Positions 36,781 to 46,470 of a stretch of DNA of 64,000 bases are shown here, piece after piece. A model generated the notes under the pieces. The model worked only from the letters and a program-made list of their open reading frames with translations. It had not been told where the DNA came from and searched no databases. The stretch lies in the NCBI RefSeq assembly GCF_009600315.1, contig NZ_WIWC01000003.1, positions 1 through 64,000 on the forward strand, written 5' to 3'. A program made the position numbers and the translations under genes. How positions within the stretch are numbered: the stretch's first letter is position 1; every line of letters starts with the position of its first letter. The stretch is from Pseudomonas helleri. Its GTDB lineage: Bacteria > Pseudomonadota > Gammaproteobacteria > Pseudomonadales > Pseudomonadaceae.

Positions 36781-38157
36781 ATGTCGGTACCCCCGCGTGC
36801 CGTTCAGCTTAATGAAGCGAACGCGTTCCTTAAGGATCATCCTGAGGTTCTGTACGTAGACCTTCTAATTGCGGATATGAATGGTGTGGTGCGCGGTAAG
36901 CGCATCGAACGCACCAGCCTCCACAAGGTTTACGAGAAAGGCATCAATTTGCCTGCCTCCTTATTTGCGCTGGATATCAATGGCTCGACCGTAGAAAGCA
37001 CCGGTCTGGGTCTGGATATCGGTGACGCTGACCGAATCTGTTATCCAATTCCTGACACCCTGTGCAACGAGCCTTGGCAAAAGCGCCCTACCGCGCAATT
37101 GCTGATGACCATGCACGAACTAGAAGGTGAACCGTTCTTCGCCGATCCGCGCGAAGTGCTCCGTCAGGTTGTTACCAAATTTGACGATATGGGCCTGACT
37201 ATCTGCGCCGCCTTCGAGCTGGAGTTCTACCTGATCGACCAGGAGAACGTTAACGGCCGCCCGCAGCCACCCCGTTCGCCGATCTCCGGCAAGCGTCCGC
37301 ATTCGACCCAGGTTTACTTGATCGACGACCTCGACGAATACGTCGACTGCCTCCAGGACATTCTGGAAGGTGCTAAAGAGCAAGGCATTCCGGCTGACGC
37401 CATCGTCAAGGAAAGTGCTCCGGCGCAGTTCGAAGTTAACCTGCACCACGTCGCCGACCCGATCAAGGCGTGCGACTACGCCGTACTGCTCAAACGTCTG
37501 ATCAAAAACATCGCTTACGACCATGAGATGGACACCACGTTCATGGCCAAGCCTTATCCGGGGCAGGCGGGCAACGGGCTACACGTTCATATTTCGATTC
37601 TGGATAAAGAGGGCAAAAATATTTTTGCCAGCGAGGATCCCGAGCAGAACGCCGCATTGCGCCATGCAATCGGCGGTGTGCTGGAGACCCTACCGGCGCA
37701 AATGGCGTTCCTGTGCCCTAACGTCAACTCCTACCGTCGTTTCGGCGCACAGTTCTACGTGCCTAATTCGCCGTGCTGGGGCCTGGACAACCGCACGGTT
37801 GCCATTCGAGTTCCGACCGGCTCGGCCGACTCGGTGCGTATTGAACACCGGGTCGCCGGTGCCGATGCCAACCCGTATCTGTTGATGGCCTCTGTGCTTG
37901 CCGGTATTCACCACGGTTTGACCAACAAGATCGAACCGGGGGCGCCCGTCGAAGGCAACAGCTACGAGCAGAACGAACAAAGCCTGCCAAACAATCTGCG
38001 CGATGCGCTGCGCGAGCTGGATGACAGTGAAGTCATGGCCAAATATATCGATCCGAAATACATCGATATCTTTGTAGCCTGTAAAGAGAGTGAGCTGGAA
38101 GAGTTTGAACACTCTATCTCCGACCTCGAATACAACTGGTACTTGCATACCGTCTAA
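36781..38157 (+). CDS. spuI: Gamma-glutamylpolyamine synthetase SpuI (PauA-type)
   Basis: 458 residues, a second glutamine-synthetase-fold ligase. Features are YVDLLIADMNGVVRGKRIE in the N-domain, FELEFYL (metal-binding Glu pair), GNGLHVHIS (ATP loop), NSYRRFGAQF and RIEHRVAGADANPYL. It is a paralogue of SpuB with clear sequence differences, consistent with different polyamine preference. Divergent from spuA, as PA0296 is from PA0297. Ends at a strong terminator. Confidence 0.93.
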   Translation: MSVPPRAVQLNEANAFLKDHPEVLYVDLLIADMNGVVRGKRIERTSLHKVYEKGINLPASLFALDINGSTVESTGLGLDIGDADRICYPIPDTLCNEPWQKRPTAQLLMTMHELEGEPFFADPREVLRQVVTKFDDMGLTICAAFELEFYLIDQENVNGRPQPPRSPISGKRPHSTQVYLIDDLDEYVDCLQDILEGAKEQGIPADAIVKESAPAQFEVNLHHVADPIKACDYAVLLKRLIKNIAYDHEMDTTFMAKPYPGQAGNGLHVHISILDKEGKNIFASEDPEQNAALRHAIGGVLETLPAQMAFLCPNVNSYRRFGAQFYVPNSPCWGLDNRTVAIRVPTGSADSVRIEHRVAGADANPYLLMASVLAGIHHGLTNKIEPGAPVEGNSYEQNEQSLPNNLRDALRELDDSEVMAKYIDPKYIDIFVACKESELEEFEHSISDLEYNWYLHTV

Positions 38158-38172
38158 GCGATTGCAGTACCT

Positions 38173-38209
38173 AAAAAACGCCGCTGGTTAACGCTTGCGG
38201 CGTTTTTTT
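38173..38209 (+). terminator. Rho-independent terminator after spuI
   Basis: AAAACGCCGC pairs with GCGGCGTTTT, followed by a T run, 15 bp after the spuI stop. Confidence 0.92.
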
Positions 38210-38319
38210 GTCTGATAAATAGTCAATTTCTTAAATAATTAAGGAAAAGCCCTACATAAAAAAAGACGGTAAGACTTCAGGATTCGCGCCGTATTTATCT
38301 TGCGACGACGGCTCTCCTT

Positions 38320-39063
38320 ATGAAGTTTCACTTACTGCATGCGATGGTTCTTTTACTGGGACTGAGCATGTGTACAAAGGCCTATGCAAATGCCCCCACG
38401 TGGAGCTATGCCGGAACCACCGGGCCAGAGCACTGGGCTGAGCTAGACCCTGCTTTCTCGTTATGCCGCTCAGGTAAGGTCCAGTCACCGATCAATATTG
38501 ACGCCGCCTCGCCTGCAGAGCTGCCATCACTGAATCTCAACTACTCGCCGGGCCCTTCAACCCTTCTGCACAACGGACATAACCTGAACATCAAACCCAC
38601 TTCACAGGGCTGGATCAGTGTTGGGTCCGATGTTTTCGACTTCCAGAGTGTGTACGTTCAAACACCCAGTGAAGTGCAGATAAACGGCCGAAATTTTCCT
38701 CTGGCCGTGTACTTGGAGCACCGCAACCAGGCAGGCCAGTCAATGATGGTGGCCATCCTGTTCGAGATCGGCGCTAAAAATCCGGTATTGGAACGATTTA
38801 TCTCTTCAATTCCTGCTCAAAGAGGCGACGTCCTGACGCTGGGCCGTTTTGATGCGGAGCAGTTGTACCCTGTTTTGCGCGATTACTATGACTTCATGGG
38901 GTCAATGACCACTCCACCTTGCAGCGAAGGCGTCCGCTGGCTGGTCATGAGGACACCTGTGCAGCTATCCGAAGCTCAGCTTAATACCTTTCAGCTGGCG
39001 TTCCCGATGAGCGCCCGCCCCATCCAGCCGACCAACAACCGCACCATACAGGTCGGTGGCTAA
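38320..39063 (+). CDS. Alpha-carbonic-anhydrase-like protein lacking zinc ligands
   Basis: 247 residues with an N-terminal signal peptide (cleavage near residue 24, AYANA). The alpha-CA fold is unmistakable: WSYAGTTGPEHWAEL, VQSPINI (54-60), NGH (85-87, the proton-shuttle His position), TPSE (115-118), MTTPPCSEGVRW (196-207, gate-keeper Thr197), and the Cys49-Cys201 pair of the bacterial disulfide. Yet the three zinc ligands are gone: the usual HFH motif reads YVQ (Tyr112, Gln114) and the third His is Tyr131. CO2 hydration by the standard mechanism should be impossible, so this looks like a bacterial carbonic-anhydrase-related pseudoenzyme in the periplasm. The reading frame is intact and well translated (normal Pseudomonas codon use), arguing for retained function such as ligand binding. 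Confidence 0.88.
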   Translation: MKFHLLHAMVLLLGLSMCTKAYANAPTWSYAGTTGPEHWAELDPAFSLCRSGKVQSPINIDAASPAELPSLNLNYSPGPSTLLHNGHNLNIKPTSQGWISVGSDVFDFQSVYVQTPSEVQINGRNFPLAVYLEHRNQAGQSMMVAILFEIGAKNPVLERFISSIPAQRGDVLTLGRFDAEQLYPVLRDYYDFMGSMTTPPCSEGVRWLVMRTPVQLSEAQLNTFQLAFPMSARPIQPTNNRTIQVGG

Positions 39064-39110
39064 CATCAAACCCGGCTCGTACAATGCCTGCTGCCCCGCA
39101 GGAGACAGCC

Positions 39111-39758
39111 ATGACGCGCCCCGCCCTTCCACGCCCTCGCAAACCCCGCGCAGGTAGCCAGAGCCGAATCGACACTATTCTTGATGCGGCCCGTGCATTG
39201 CTCGCAGCAGAAGGTGTGAGCAGCCTGTCGATTTACAGCGTGGCCGAACGTGCGGCCATGGCGCCCTCATCGGTTTATCACTTTTTTGCCGGTGTACCGG
39301 CTTTGCTCCAGGCGTTGACCGGGGATGTGCATGCGGCGTTTCGCGCGTGCCTTCAAGCACCCATTGCGCATGAGTCATTAAAGAGTTGGCGCGATCTGTC
39401 GCAGATCGTCGAGCAACGTATGTTGAAGATATACAGCGACGATGCGGCGGCCCGGCAGTTGATTTTGGCCCAGCACGGGCTGATTGAAGTGACCCGCGCT
39501 GATCGCCAGCACGACCTTGAATTGGGCCAGTTAATGCAGGGGTTGTTTACCCGCCATTTTGAATTACCAGCATTGCCGCAGGACGTGGAGGTGTTTGCCT
39601 TGGCGATGGCGTTGGGTGACCGGGTGTATGCGCGGTCAATTCAGATTCACGGCGTTATAACTGAGCGCATGGCTGAAGAAGGCTCGCGGGTGGTGGATGC
39701 GTATTTGGGGCTGTACTTGCCGCCTTTTTTGCCAAAACGCCAAAGCCCCTCACCCTAA
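39111..39758 (+). CDS. TetR/AcrR-family transcriptional regulator
   Basis: 215 residues. The N-terminal TetR HTH spans about residues 15-65 (IDTILDAARALLAAEGVSSL, then APSSVYHFFAGVPALL). The remaining ~150 residues form the helical ligand domain. Start 39111 (MTRPALPRP) has a GGAG site; an earlier start at 39084 is possible. It lies 47 bp after the carbonic-anhydrase-like gene and may be co-transcribed. The last codons and the stop fall inside the CTCTCCC repeat, so the tail (QSPSP) is repeat-encoded. Target genes are unknown. Confidence 0.88.
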   Translation: MTRPALPRPRKPRAGSQSRIDTILDAARALLAAEGVSSLSIYSVAERAAMAPSSVYHFFAGVPALLQALTGDVHAAFRACLQAPIAHESLKSWRDLSQIVEQRMLKIYSDDAAARQLILAQHGLIEVTRADRQHDLELGQLMQGLFTRHFELPALPQDVEVFALAMALGDRVYARSIQIHGVITERMAEEGSRVVDAYLGLYLPPFLPKRQSPSP

Positions 39759-39839
39759 CCCTCTCCCGGAGGGAGAGGGGACTAAAAGCAAAAGCAGATC
39801 AAGCTCCCTCTCCCTCTGGGAGAGGGTTGGGGTGAGGGC
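39745..39839. repeat. CTCTCCC-type palindromic repeat (copy 2)
   Basis: Same architecture as at 21819: outer arms GCCCCTCACCCTAACCCTC and inverse, each with an inner CCCTCTCCC/GGGAGAGGG hairpin. It overlaps the 3' end of the TetR gene and lies between it and the convergent tauD, probably serving as terminator. Confidence 0.88.
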
Positions 39840-39861
39840 AGAGGGTTTACACGGACTCAAA

Positions 39862-40695
39862 TCAAAACGGCGCATCACCCAAAATAGTCGCGCGGTGCAT
39901 CACACGGCGATTCGGCCGGTAATCATCAACCGCGTAATGCTGGGTCACACGGTTATCCCAGAACGCGACGTCATTTTCCTGCCAGCGCCAGCGAATGGTG
40001 TACTCGGGCCGGGTAGCGTGGGCGAACAGCAATTTCAGAATGGCTTCGCTTTCCGCCTCTGACAGCTCATTGATTTTGGTGGTGAACCCTTCATTGACGA
40101 ACAGCGACTTTCGCCCACTCACAGGGTGCGTACGAATCACTGGATGCGACAGCGGCGGGTTACTTTTGCGGGTCTGCTCCCAGCGCGCCAAATCTTCAGG
40201 CGTTGAACCAAAACGCTCCAGCGGAAAGGACTTGGTGAAATCGTGGGTCGCGGTCAAGCCGTCCAGTAACACCTGCAAAGGTTTGGACAACCCTTCAAAC
40301 GCTGCGATACCGCTGGCCCACAACGTGTCGCCACCGTATGCCGGCAATTGCTTGGCGCTTAATACTGCGCCCATCGCTGGCGTCGGCAAGAAGGTCACGT
40401 CGGTGTGCCATACCGCATTGTCACGCACGTCAGTGACCGCCGTATCCAGCACCAACACCTCGGGCTGTTCAGGCACATTGGGGTAAATCGGGTGAATATG
40501 CAGATCACCAAAGTTGGCGGCAAAGCGCGCTTGCTGCTGCGGCGTGATCGACTGGTTTTTGAAGAAAATGACTTGGTGCTCAAGCAACGCCCGTTCAATG
40601 GCAGTGCGCTGTTGTTCGGTCAAAGGCAGCGTCAAATCTACGCCGTCAATCTGGGCGCCAAGGGCAGAGCTAAGCGGAGTAATGGTCAGGCTCAT
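39862..40695 (-). CDS. tauD: Taurine dioxygenase
   Basis: 277 residues, Fe(II)/2-oxoglutarate-dependent oxygenase releasing sulfite from taurine as aminoacetaldehyde is formed. The facial triad is visible as HTD (in [11 protein letters not shown], about residues 97-99) and the distal His in [11 protein letters not shown]; the 2-oxoglutarate Arg lies in RRVMHRATI. Last gene of tauABCD, 55 bp after tauC. Confidence 0.94.
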   Translation of the reverse strand: MSLTITPLSSALGAQIDGVDLTLPLTEQQRTAIERALLEHQVIFFKNQSITPQQQARFAANFGDLHIHPIYPNVPEQPEVLVLDTAVTDVRDNAVWHTDVTFLPTPAMGAVLSAKQLPAYGGDTLWASGIAAFEGLSKPLQVLLDGLTATHDFTKSFPLERFGSTPEDLARWEQTRKSNPPLSHPVIRTHPVSGRKSLFVNEGFTTKINELSEAESEAILKLLFAHATRPEYTIRWRWQENDVAFWDNRVTQHYAVDDYRPNRRVMHRATILGDAPF

Positions 40696-40750
40696 GGTGA
40701 TCTCTTTATCAGCGCGCCGATTGATCAGCGTCGAGTTTTATTAAAAAGGG

Positions 40751-41583
40751 TTAGTGAGCCTGGCCGTGCCACGGCACCAGCTTGCGTTGCAGGGCGCGCA
40801 GGCCCATTTCCATCGCGAAAGCGATGATGGCGATGACCAGAATCCCCAGAACCACCACGTCGGTGACCAGAAATTGCGCTGCCGATTGCACCATGAAGCC
40901 CAAGCCGCTAGTGGCAGCGATCAGTTCGGCGGCCACCAATGTCGACCAACCCACCCCCAAACCAATGCGCACACCGGTCAAAATATCCGGCAGGGCGCTG
41001 GGCAAGATCACATAGCGAATCAACTGCCAGCGACTTGCCCCTAACGACTGCGCGGCGCGCACTTTGGCCGGATCGACCGTGCGTACGCCGGTGGCGGTGG
41101 CAATGGCGATCGGGGCGAAAATCGCCAAATAGATCAGCAACACTTTCGACAGTTCGCCAATGCCGCACCAAATCACGATCAGCGGCAGGTAAGCCAACGG
41201 CGGAATAGGTCGGTAAAACTCGATCAGCGGATCGAAAATGCCTCGCGCGATACGGTTATGACCAATGGCTATACCGACCGGCACAGCCGTTAAAATCGCA
41301 AACCCCAGACCCAGACCGATACGGGTCAAGCTCGCGCCCAAGTGCTGCCACAAAGTGGCGTCCATGTATCCGGTGGTGGCCAGCAACCAGCCTTTTTCCA
41401 GCACGGCAGAGGGCGGTGGCAAAAACAGCGGTTCAATCAAACCCGCCGCTGTGACGGCCCACCACGTGCCGATCAATGTCAGCAGGGTCAGCACGCTTAT
41501 CCAGCGTGTGCTCAGGCTTCGTTTGTTCGGGCGCGGCGTGTGGGCAGCGACAATCGGGGCGGACGGTGCCGCTTCATAGGTAC

Positions 41584-41587
<4 letters not shown>
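40751..41587 (-). CDS. tauC: Taurine ABC transporter permease
   Basis: 278 residues with about six TM segments and a cytoplasmic loop [20 protein letters not shown] by its ends (AAQSLGA, VILPSA) typical for the SsuC/TauC group. The start at 41587 (MSTYEAAPS) overlaps the tauB stop as ATGA, preferred over an internal-frame extension to 41602. Confidence 0.93.
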
Positions 41588-42378
<791 letters not shown>

Positions 42379-42408
42379 GACGGTCGACTCCTGTGCGGCA
42401 AAAAAGAA

Positions 42409-43386
42409 TTAATTAACAAACGTGGCGTTAACCGCCGGGGCGTAGTCCGGCAGCACAGCGTCGACCTTTTTTTGCTCTTTCAGGAACGCGGCCGTATCGG
42501 CCAGGGCTTTGCTGGTTGGAGCGCCCAGCAATACCGCTTGATCTGCAGCCAGCGGGTACACGTTGCCTTGCAGCAGCAACGGAATGTCGGCTGCTTTAGC
42601 GCCCGAGAGTTTCACCACTTTGTCGATGTTGCCCTGATTGGCCAGCCAGGCTTTCGGGTCTTTGTTGTAGTCGGCGTATGCATCCAGGGTCACTTTGGCA
42701 AAGGCCTTGACCACCTCAGGATGCTTGGCAGCGAAGTCCTTGCGCACAATCCAGGCGTCAAAGGTCGGTGCGCCCAGCTTGCCCAGTTCACCCGACGTGA
42801 TCAGCACTTTGCCGTTTTCCTTGGCGGTGCCCAGGGCCGGGTCCCATACATAAGTCGCATCGATATCGCCGCGCTTCCAGGCCGCCACAATGGCTGGCGG
42901 GGCGAGGTTGAGAATGGTCACTTTGGAAGGGTCGATGTTCCAGTGCTTCAGCGCCGCCAGCAGGCTGTAGTGGCCAGTTGAAACAAACGGCACAGCAACC
43001 TTCTTGCCGACCAGATCCTGTGGGCTGTTAATGCCCGAGCCGTCGCGCGCCACCAGCGCTTCAGAGCCACCAAGCTGGGTGGCAATCAAAAACGTTTCAA
43101 CCGGCACATTGCGGGTGATCGCGGCGGTCAAAGGGCTGGAACCCAGATAAGCGATTTGCACATCACCGGAGGCGATGGCCGCAATGATGTCGGCGCCGTT
43201 ATCAAACTTGCGCCATTTGATGTTGGCGCCAGTGGCCTGTTCGTAAGCGCCGTCCGCTTGAGCCACTTTGGCCGGGTCGGCTGAAGTCTGGTAAGCCACG
43301 GTGACATCTGGGGCGGCCTGCACGAAGAAGCTGGCACCTGCCAGGGATAAAGCAGCCAAAAGGCGTAGGGGAGAACGCAAATTCAT
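42409..43386 (-). CDS. tauA: Taurine-binding periplasmic protein
   Basis: 325 residues. Signal peptide ends at VQA (about residue 24). The mature protein opens with DVTVAYQTSADPAKVAQADG and contains YLGSSPLTAAITRN and YVWDPALG, all typical of TauA. First gene of tauABCD. Upstream DNA is very AT-rich, consistent with control by a LysR-type sulfur regulator such as CysB. Confidence 0.94.
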   Translation of the reverse strand: MNLRSPLRLLAALSLAGASFFVQAAPDVTVAYQTSADPAKVAQADGAYEQATGANIKWRKFDNGADIIAAIASGDVQIAYLGSSPLTAAITRNVPVETFLIATQLGGSEALVARDGSGINSPQDLVGKKVAVPFVSTGHYSLLAALKHWNIDPSKVTILNLAPPAIVAAWKRGDIDATYVWDPALGTAKENGKVLITSGELGKLGAPTFDAWIVRKDFAAKHPEVVKAFAKVTLDAYADYNKDPKAWLANQGNIDKVVKLSGAKAADIPLLLQGNVYPLAADQAVLLGAPTSKALADTAAFLKEQKKVDAVLPDYAPAVNATFVN

Positions 43387-43887
43387 GGTGTAGCTCCTCG
43401 GCAGGCGGCCGGATATCGGCAGAACGCGAGGTTAAATGATCTAAGAACGAGTAAATAAATAACTTTTAAGCATTAGCTTATAAAGTTCTGACGCCTTGTT
43501 AAGCACGTGCGCGCACACGAGCAGTTATAGGGCTGACGCCTGCAAGTAGCATTTCCATAGAAGAAATGCTGTGAGTCATCTTAAAAATTTAATAAAAATC
43601 TGTTTAAGGATTAGACCAAAGCTCTATAGCATTCGCGCGCCATAGCGTAGGAAATATCCTACATATACCCGTTAGTTATGAAGAATTTAGAAATAATTCT
43701 TTTTGGGTTTATAAAATTGCCTTTACCCTGCGCACACCTGTCAACCGACTAGACGATAGTCGTAGACACGATTGGTGACGATTGACTTGCCAGTCACTGT
43801 CTGGCGCTAATCGCGCATCTATAGCACTCGGACGTTAGATCCGAGGCTAAAGAACTACAAAAATTAGAAATACAAAGGAGCAACACC
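43387..43887. other. Divergent intergenic region tauA / porin
   Basis: 501 bases without a supportable gene. The first ~250 bases are strongly AT-rich and include AAATAAATAACTTTTAAGC near 43453, a plausible regulator-binding zone for tauA. The porin end carries a small inverted repeat (TTGACTTGCCAGTCA near 43780). I cannot define promoters precisely. Confidence 0.45.
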
Positions 43888-45240
43888 ATGAACAAGTCCA
43901 CCTTGGCCATCGCTGTGGCCGTAGGTTTGTTGGCGCAGCAAGCGAATGCAGCTGGCTTCATCGAAGACAGTAAAGCCACGCTAAAACTGCGTAACTTCTA
44001 TATCAACAACGATAACCGCGACTCGGGCACTGCCAAGAACGCCAACTATCAAGAAGAGTGGGGCCAAGGCTTCCAGCTGGATTTCACCTCCGGCTTTACT
44101 CAAGGCACCGTAGGTTTTGGTGTTGATGCCATTGGCTTGCTGGGCGTGCGTCTGGATTCGGGCAAAGGCCGTCACGGCAACCCGGCCAGCAGCAACTACG
44201 GCGGCACGGTTTTCCCGACGGACAGCGATGGCCGTGCGGTGAGCGACTTCTCCAGCTTGGGCCTGACTGCCAAAGCCAAAATCTCTCAGACTGAATTGCG
44301 CTACGGCACACTGATGCCAAAACTGCCGGTTGTTTCGTACAACGACGGTCGTTTGCTGCCGCAGACATTTGAAGGTGGGCAGATCACCTCCAACGAGTTC
44401 AAGGACTTGACCTTGATCGGCGGTCAGATCGAACACGCCAAGGGTCGTAACTCCAGCAACAATGAAGAGCTGTCGATTGCAGGCGCCAACAATGCCCGCA
44501 CCGGTGAGTTCAGCAACAAGTTCCTGTATGGCGGTGCCGACTACAAGCTCAACAAAGATCTGTTGTTGCAGTACTACTACGGCAATTTGAAAGATTTCTA
44601 CAAACAGCATTTCCTGGGGCTGACTCACAACTGGGCAATTGGTCCGGGCGTGCTGAAATCTGATCTGCGTTACTTCCACAGCACTGACGACGGCAAGAAT
44701 GGCAGCGATCCGGCCTACTACTCGTCGGGCGATTACCGTGGCCAGGTCAGCGGCAAAGGCAAGGTCGACAACAACCTGCTCAGCGGTCTGTTCTTGTACT
44801 CGGTGGAAGGCCATACCTTCGGTGCCGGTTATCAAGTCAGCAACGGCAGCAGCGACTTCCCTTGGCTGAACCAGGGCGACGGCTCGTCGGCTTACATCAT
44901 CACTGACATGCAAATCTCCAAGTTCGCCCGCGCTGGCGAGCGGACCTGGCAGGCACGTTACTCCTATGACTTTGCCAAACTGGGCGCACCTGGCCTGACT
45001 GCGGGCCTTGTTTACCTGCGTGGCGATAATATCGACACCGTGGGTAGCGCAGGACAAGTCACAGGCACTGGCCGCTCCGAATGGGAACGCGACATTACCC
45101 TGGCCTACGTGGTTCAGGACGGTCCATTGAAAAATCTCGGTGTGATGTGGAAAAACGCCATGTGGCGCAACGATATTCCGTCGACTCGCGATCAGGACGA
45201 AAACCGTCTGATCGTCAGCTACTCGATCCCGTTGTTGTAA
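43888..45240 (+). CDS. OprD-family outer-membrane porin (OprE-like)
   Basis: 450 residues, a beta-barrel channel of the OprD family. Signal peptide ends at ANA (residues ~20-22). The family start AGFIEDSKATLKLRNFY and the ending VSYSIPLL (C-terminal strand) are visible, as is KISQTELRYGTLMPKLPV. In P. putida the gene between tau and lsfA is annotated oprE (PP_0234), and the order here is the same. Its position suggests uptake of organosulfur compounds under sulfate limitation, though OprE/OprQ proteins are otherwise linked to low oxygen. An AAAGGAG ribosome site supports the start. OprD is an ErsA target in P. aeruginosa. Confidence 0.9.
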   Translation: MNKSTLAIAVAVGLLAQQANAAGFIEDSKATLKLRNFYINNDNRDSGTAKNANYQEEWGQGFQLDFTSGFTQGTVGFGVDAIGLLGVRLDSGKGRHGNPASSNYGGTVFPTDSDGRAVSDFSSLGLTAKAKISQTELRYGTLMPKLPVVSYNDGRLLPQTFEGGQITSNEFKDLTLIGGQIEHAKGRNSSNNEELSIAGANNARTGEFSNKFLYGGADYKLNKDLLLQYYYGNLKDFYKQHFLGLTHNWAIGPGVLKSDLRYFHSTDDGKNGSDPAYYSSGDYRGQVSGKGKVDNNLLSGLFLYSVEGHTFGAGYQVSNGSSDFPWLNQGDGSSAYIITDMQISKFARAGERTWQARYSYDFAKLGAPGLTAGLVYLRGDNIDTVGSAGQVTGTGRSEWERDITLAYVVQDGPLKNLGVMWKNAMWRNDIPSTRDQDENRLIVSYSIPLL

Positions 45241-45268
45241 GCCGGCTGTAGCAAAAGGTTAGAAAAAT

Positions 45269-45293
45269 CCTGCCCGGCGCAATGCCGGGCAGG
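45269..45293 (+). terminator. Hairpin terminator after the porin gene
   Basis: A 10-bp perfect GC-rich stem CCTGCCCGGC/GCCGGGCAGG with a 5-base loop, followed by GTGTTTA, a weak T tract, 28 bp beyond the stop. Confidence 0.65.
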
Positions 45294-45534
45294 GTGTTTA
45301 CCGAAGACCGAATCGATCAATTCGCAACACATTCAAATGTCGCAGCTCCCTGCCGCTCCCCTTGCCTAAACCTGACTCAAGAGTGAACCGCAGGCAGAGG
45401 TGCGTCCAATGAAACACTTTTTAATATGCGATTTGAGTATAAATAAATCGATATATATTCTTTTTAAATAGTTTTTGCTGCAGGCACAGTAAGCCCATCA
45501 CGCCCTGCCAATCCCTATAAAAAGGAGCTGCACC

Positions 45535-46173
45535 ATGAGCCTCAGACTTGGCGACATCGCCCCCGATTTCCAACAGGATTCCAGTGCGGGTCCGATTCAG
45601 TTCCATGAATGGCTGGGCGACAGTTGGGGCGTTCTGTTTTCGCACCCTGCGGACTTCACGCCGGTGTGCACCACTGAGTTGGGCTTTACCGCCAAGCTTA
45701 AGGATGAATTTGCTAAACGCGGCGTGAAAGCCATCGCACTGTCGGTTGACCCCGTGGACTCCCACCACAAATGGATTGGCGACATCAATGAAACCCAGAA
45801 TACGGTGGTCAACTTTCCGATCCTGGCCGATGCTGATCGCAAGGTAAGCGACCTCTACGACCTGATTCATCCCAATGCCAGCGACACCCTGACCGTGCGC
45901 TCGCTGTTCGTGATTGACCCGAACAAAAAAATCCGTCTGACCATCACCTACCCGGCCAGCACCGGTCGCAACTTCAATGAAATTTTGCGGGTGATTGATT
46001 CGCTACAACTCACCGACAACTTCAAAGTCGCCACCCCGGCCAACTGGCAGGACGGTGACGACGTGGTGATCGTTCCGTCGCTCAAGGATGAGAAGGAGAT
46101 CAGTCAGCGCTTCCCAAAAGGTTACACAGCCGTGAAGCCGTACCTGCGCCTGACTCCACAGCCGAACAAATAA
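45535..46173 (+). CDS. lsfA: 1-Cys peroxiredoxin LsfA
   Basis: 212 residues, a Prx6-type peroxiredoxin. The peroxidatic Cys is in HPADFTPVCTTELG (about residue 47), and no resolving Cys of the 2-Cys type is seen. LsfA is induced under sulfur starvation in pseudomonads and reduces peroxides generated during sulfonate oxygenation. AAAAAGGAG precedes the start. The upstream 130 bases are extremely AT-rich, like those of tauA and ssuE. In P. putida ssuE follows directly; here a siderophore receptor gene intervenes. Confidence 0.94.
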   Translation: MSLRLGDIAPDFQQDSSAGPIQFHEWLGDSWGVLFSHPADFTPVCTTELGFTAKLKDEFAKRGVKAIALSVDPVDSHHKWIGDINETQNTVVNFPILADADRKVSDLYDLIHPNASDTLTVRSLFVIDPNKKIRLTITYPASTGRNFNEILRVIDSLQLTDNFKVATPANWQDGDDVVIVPSLKDEKEISQRFPKGYTAVKPYLRLTPQPNK

Positions 46174-46186
46174 CGCCTTCTATCCC

Positions 46187-46316
46187 GTAGCAGCTGCCGC
46201 AGGCTGCGTCCGGCGGCGTAGCCGTCGTAATAGCTACTATCCGGTCTGTCAGATGAACATCGGGCTCAGGCTTTACGATCGCTACGCAATCGGACGCAGC
46301 CTTCGGCAGCTGCTAC
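46187..46316. repeat. REPIN after lsfA
   Basis: Arms GTAGCAGCTGCCGCAGGCTG and CAGCCTTCGGCAGCTGCTAC form a near-perfect inverted repeat enclosing a second pair (GGCGGCGTAGCCGTCG region) in about 90 bases. Lies between lsfA and the TonB receptor gene. Confidence 0.88.
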
Positions 46317-46350
46317 GGACTGAGTAAGTCTTCAAGTGCAACAGGGTTTG

Positions 46351-46373
46351 GGCCGTCTCGACGGCCTTTTTTT
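46351..46373 (+). terminator. Rho-independent terminator downstream of lsfA
   Basis: GGCCGT CTCG ACGGCC followed by seven T on the plus strand; a compact stem with a tetraloop. It ends transcription before the receptor gene. Confidence 0.85.
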
Positions 46374-46410
46374 ATAAACATTAAATGTTACAAAAAACCC
46401 GCTCATTGCT

Positions 46411-46436
46411 ATACGTAATAATCATTCTCAAATAGT
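46411..46436 (+). promoter_or_regulatory. Putative Fur box before the TonB receptor
   Basis: AATAATCATTCTCAAATAG matches two adjacent Fur hexamers (consensus GATAAT/ATTATC) with one mismatch in each, about 40 bases before the receptor start. Iron-dependent repression is expected. Confidence 0.6.
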
Positions 46437-46470
46437 ATTCGGGCGCATCCGCATTCAGAGACTCGCCGCC

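Noticed and set aside
43981-45057. 358-codon minus-strand frame over the porin gene
   Set aside because: Antisense shadow of the porin, which has a signal peptide and C-terminal strand in the sense frame.
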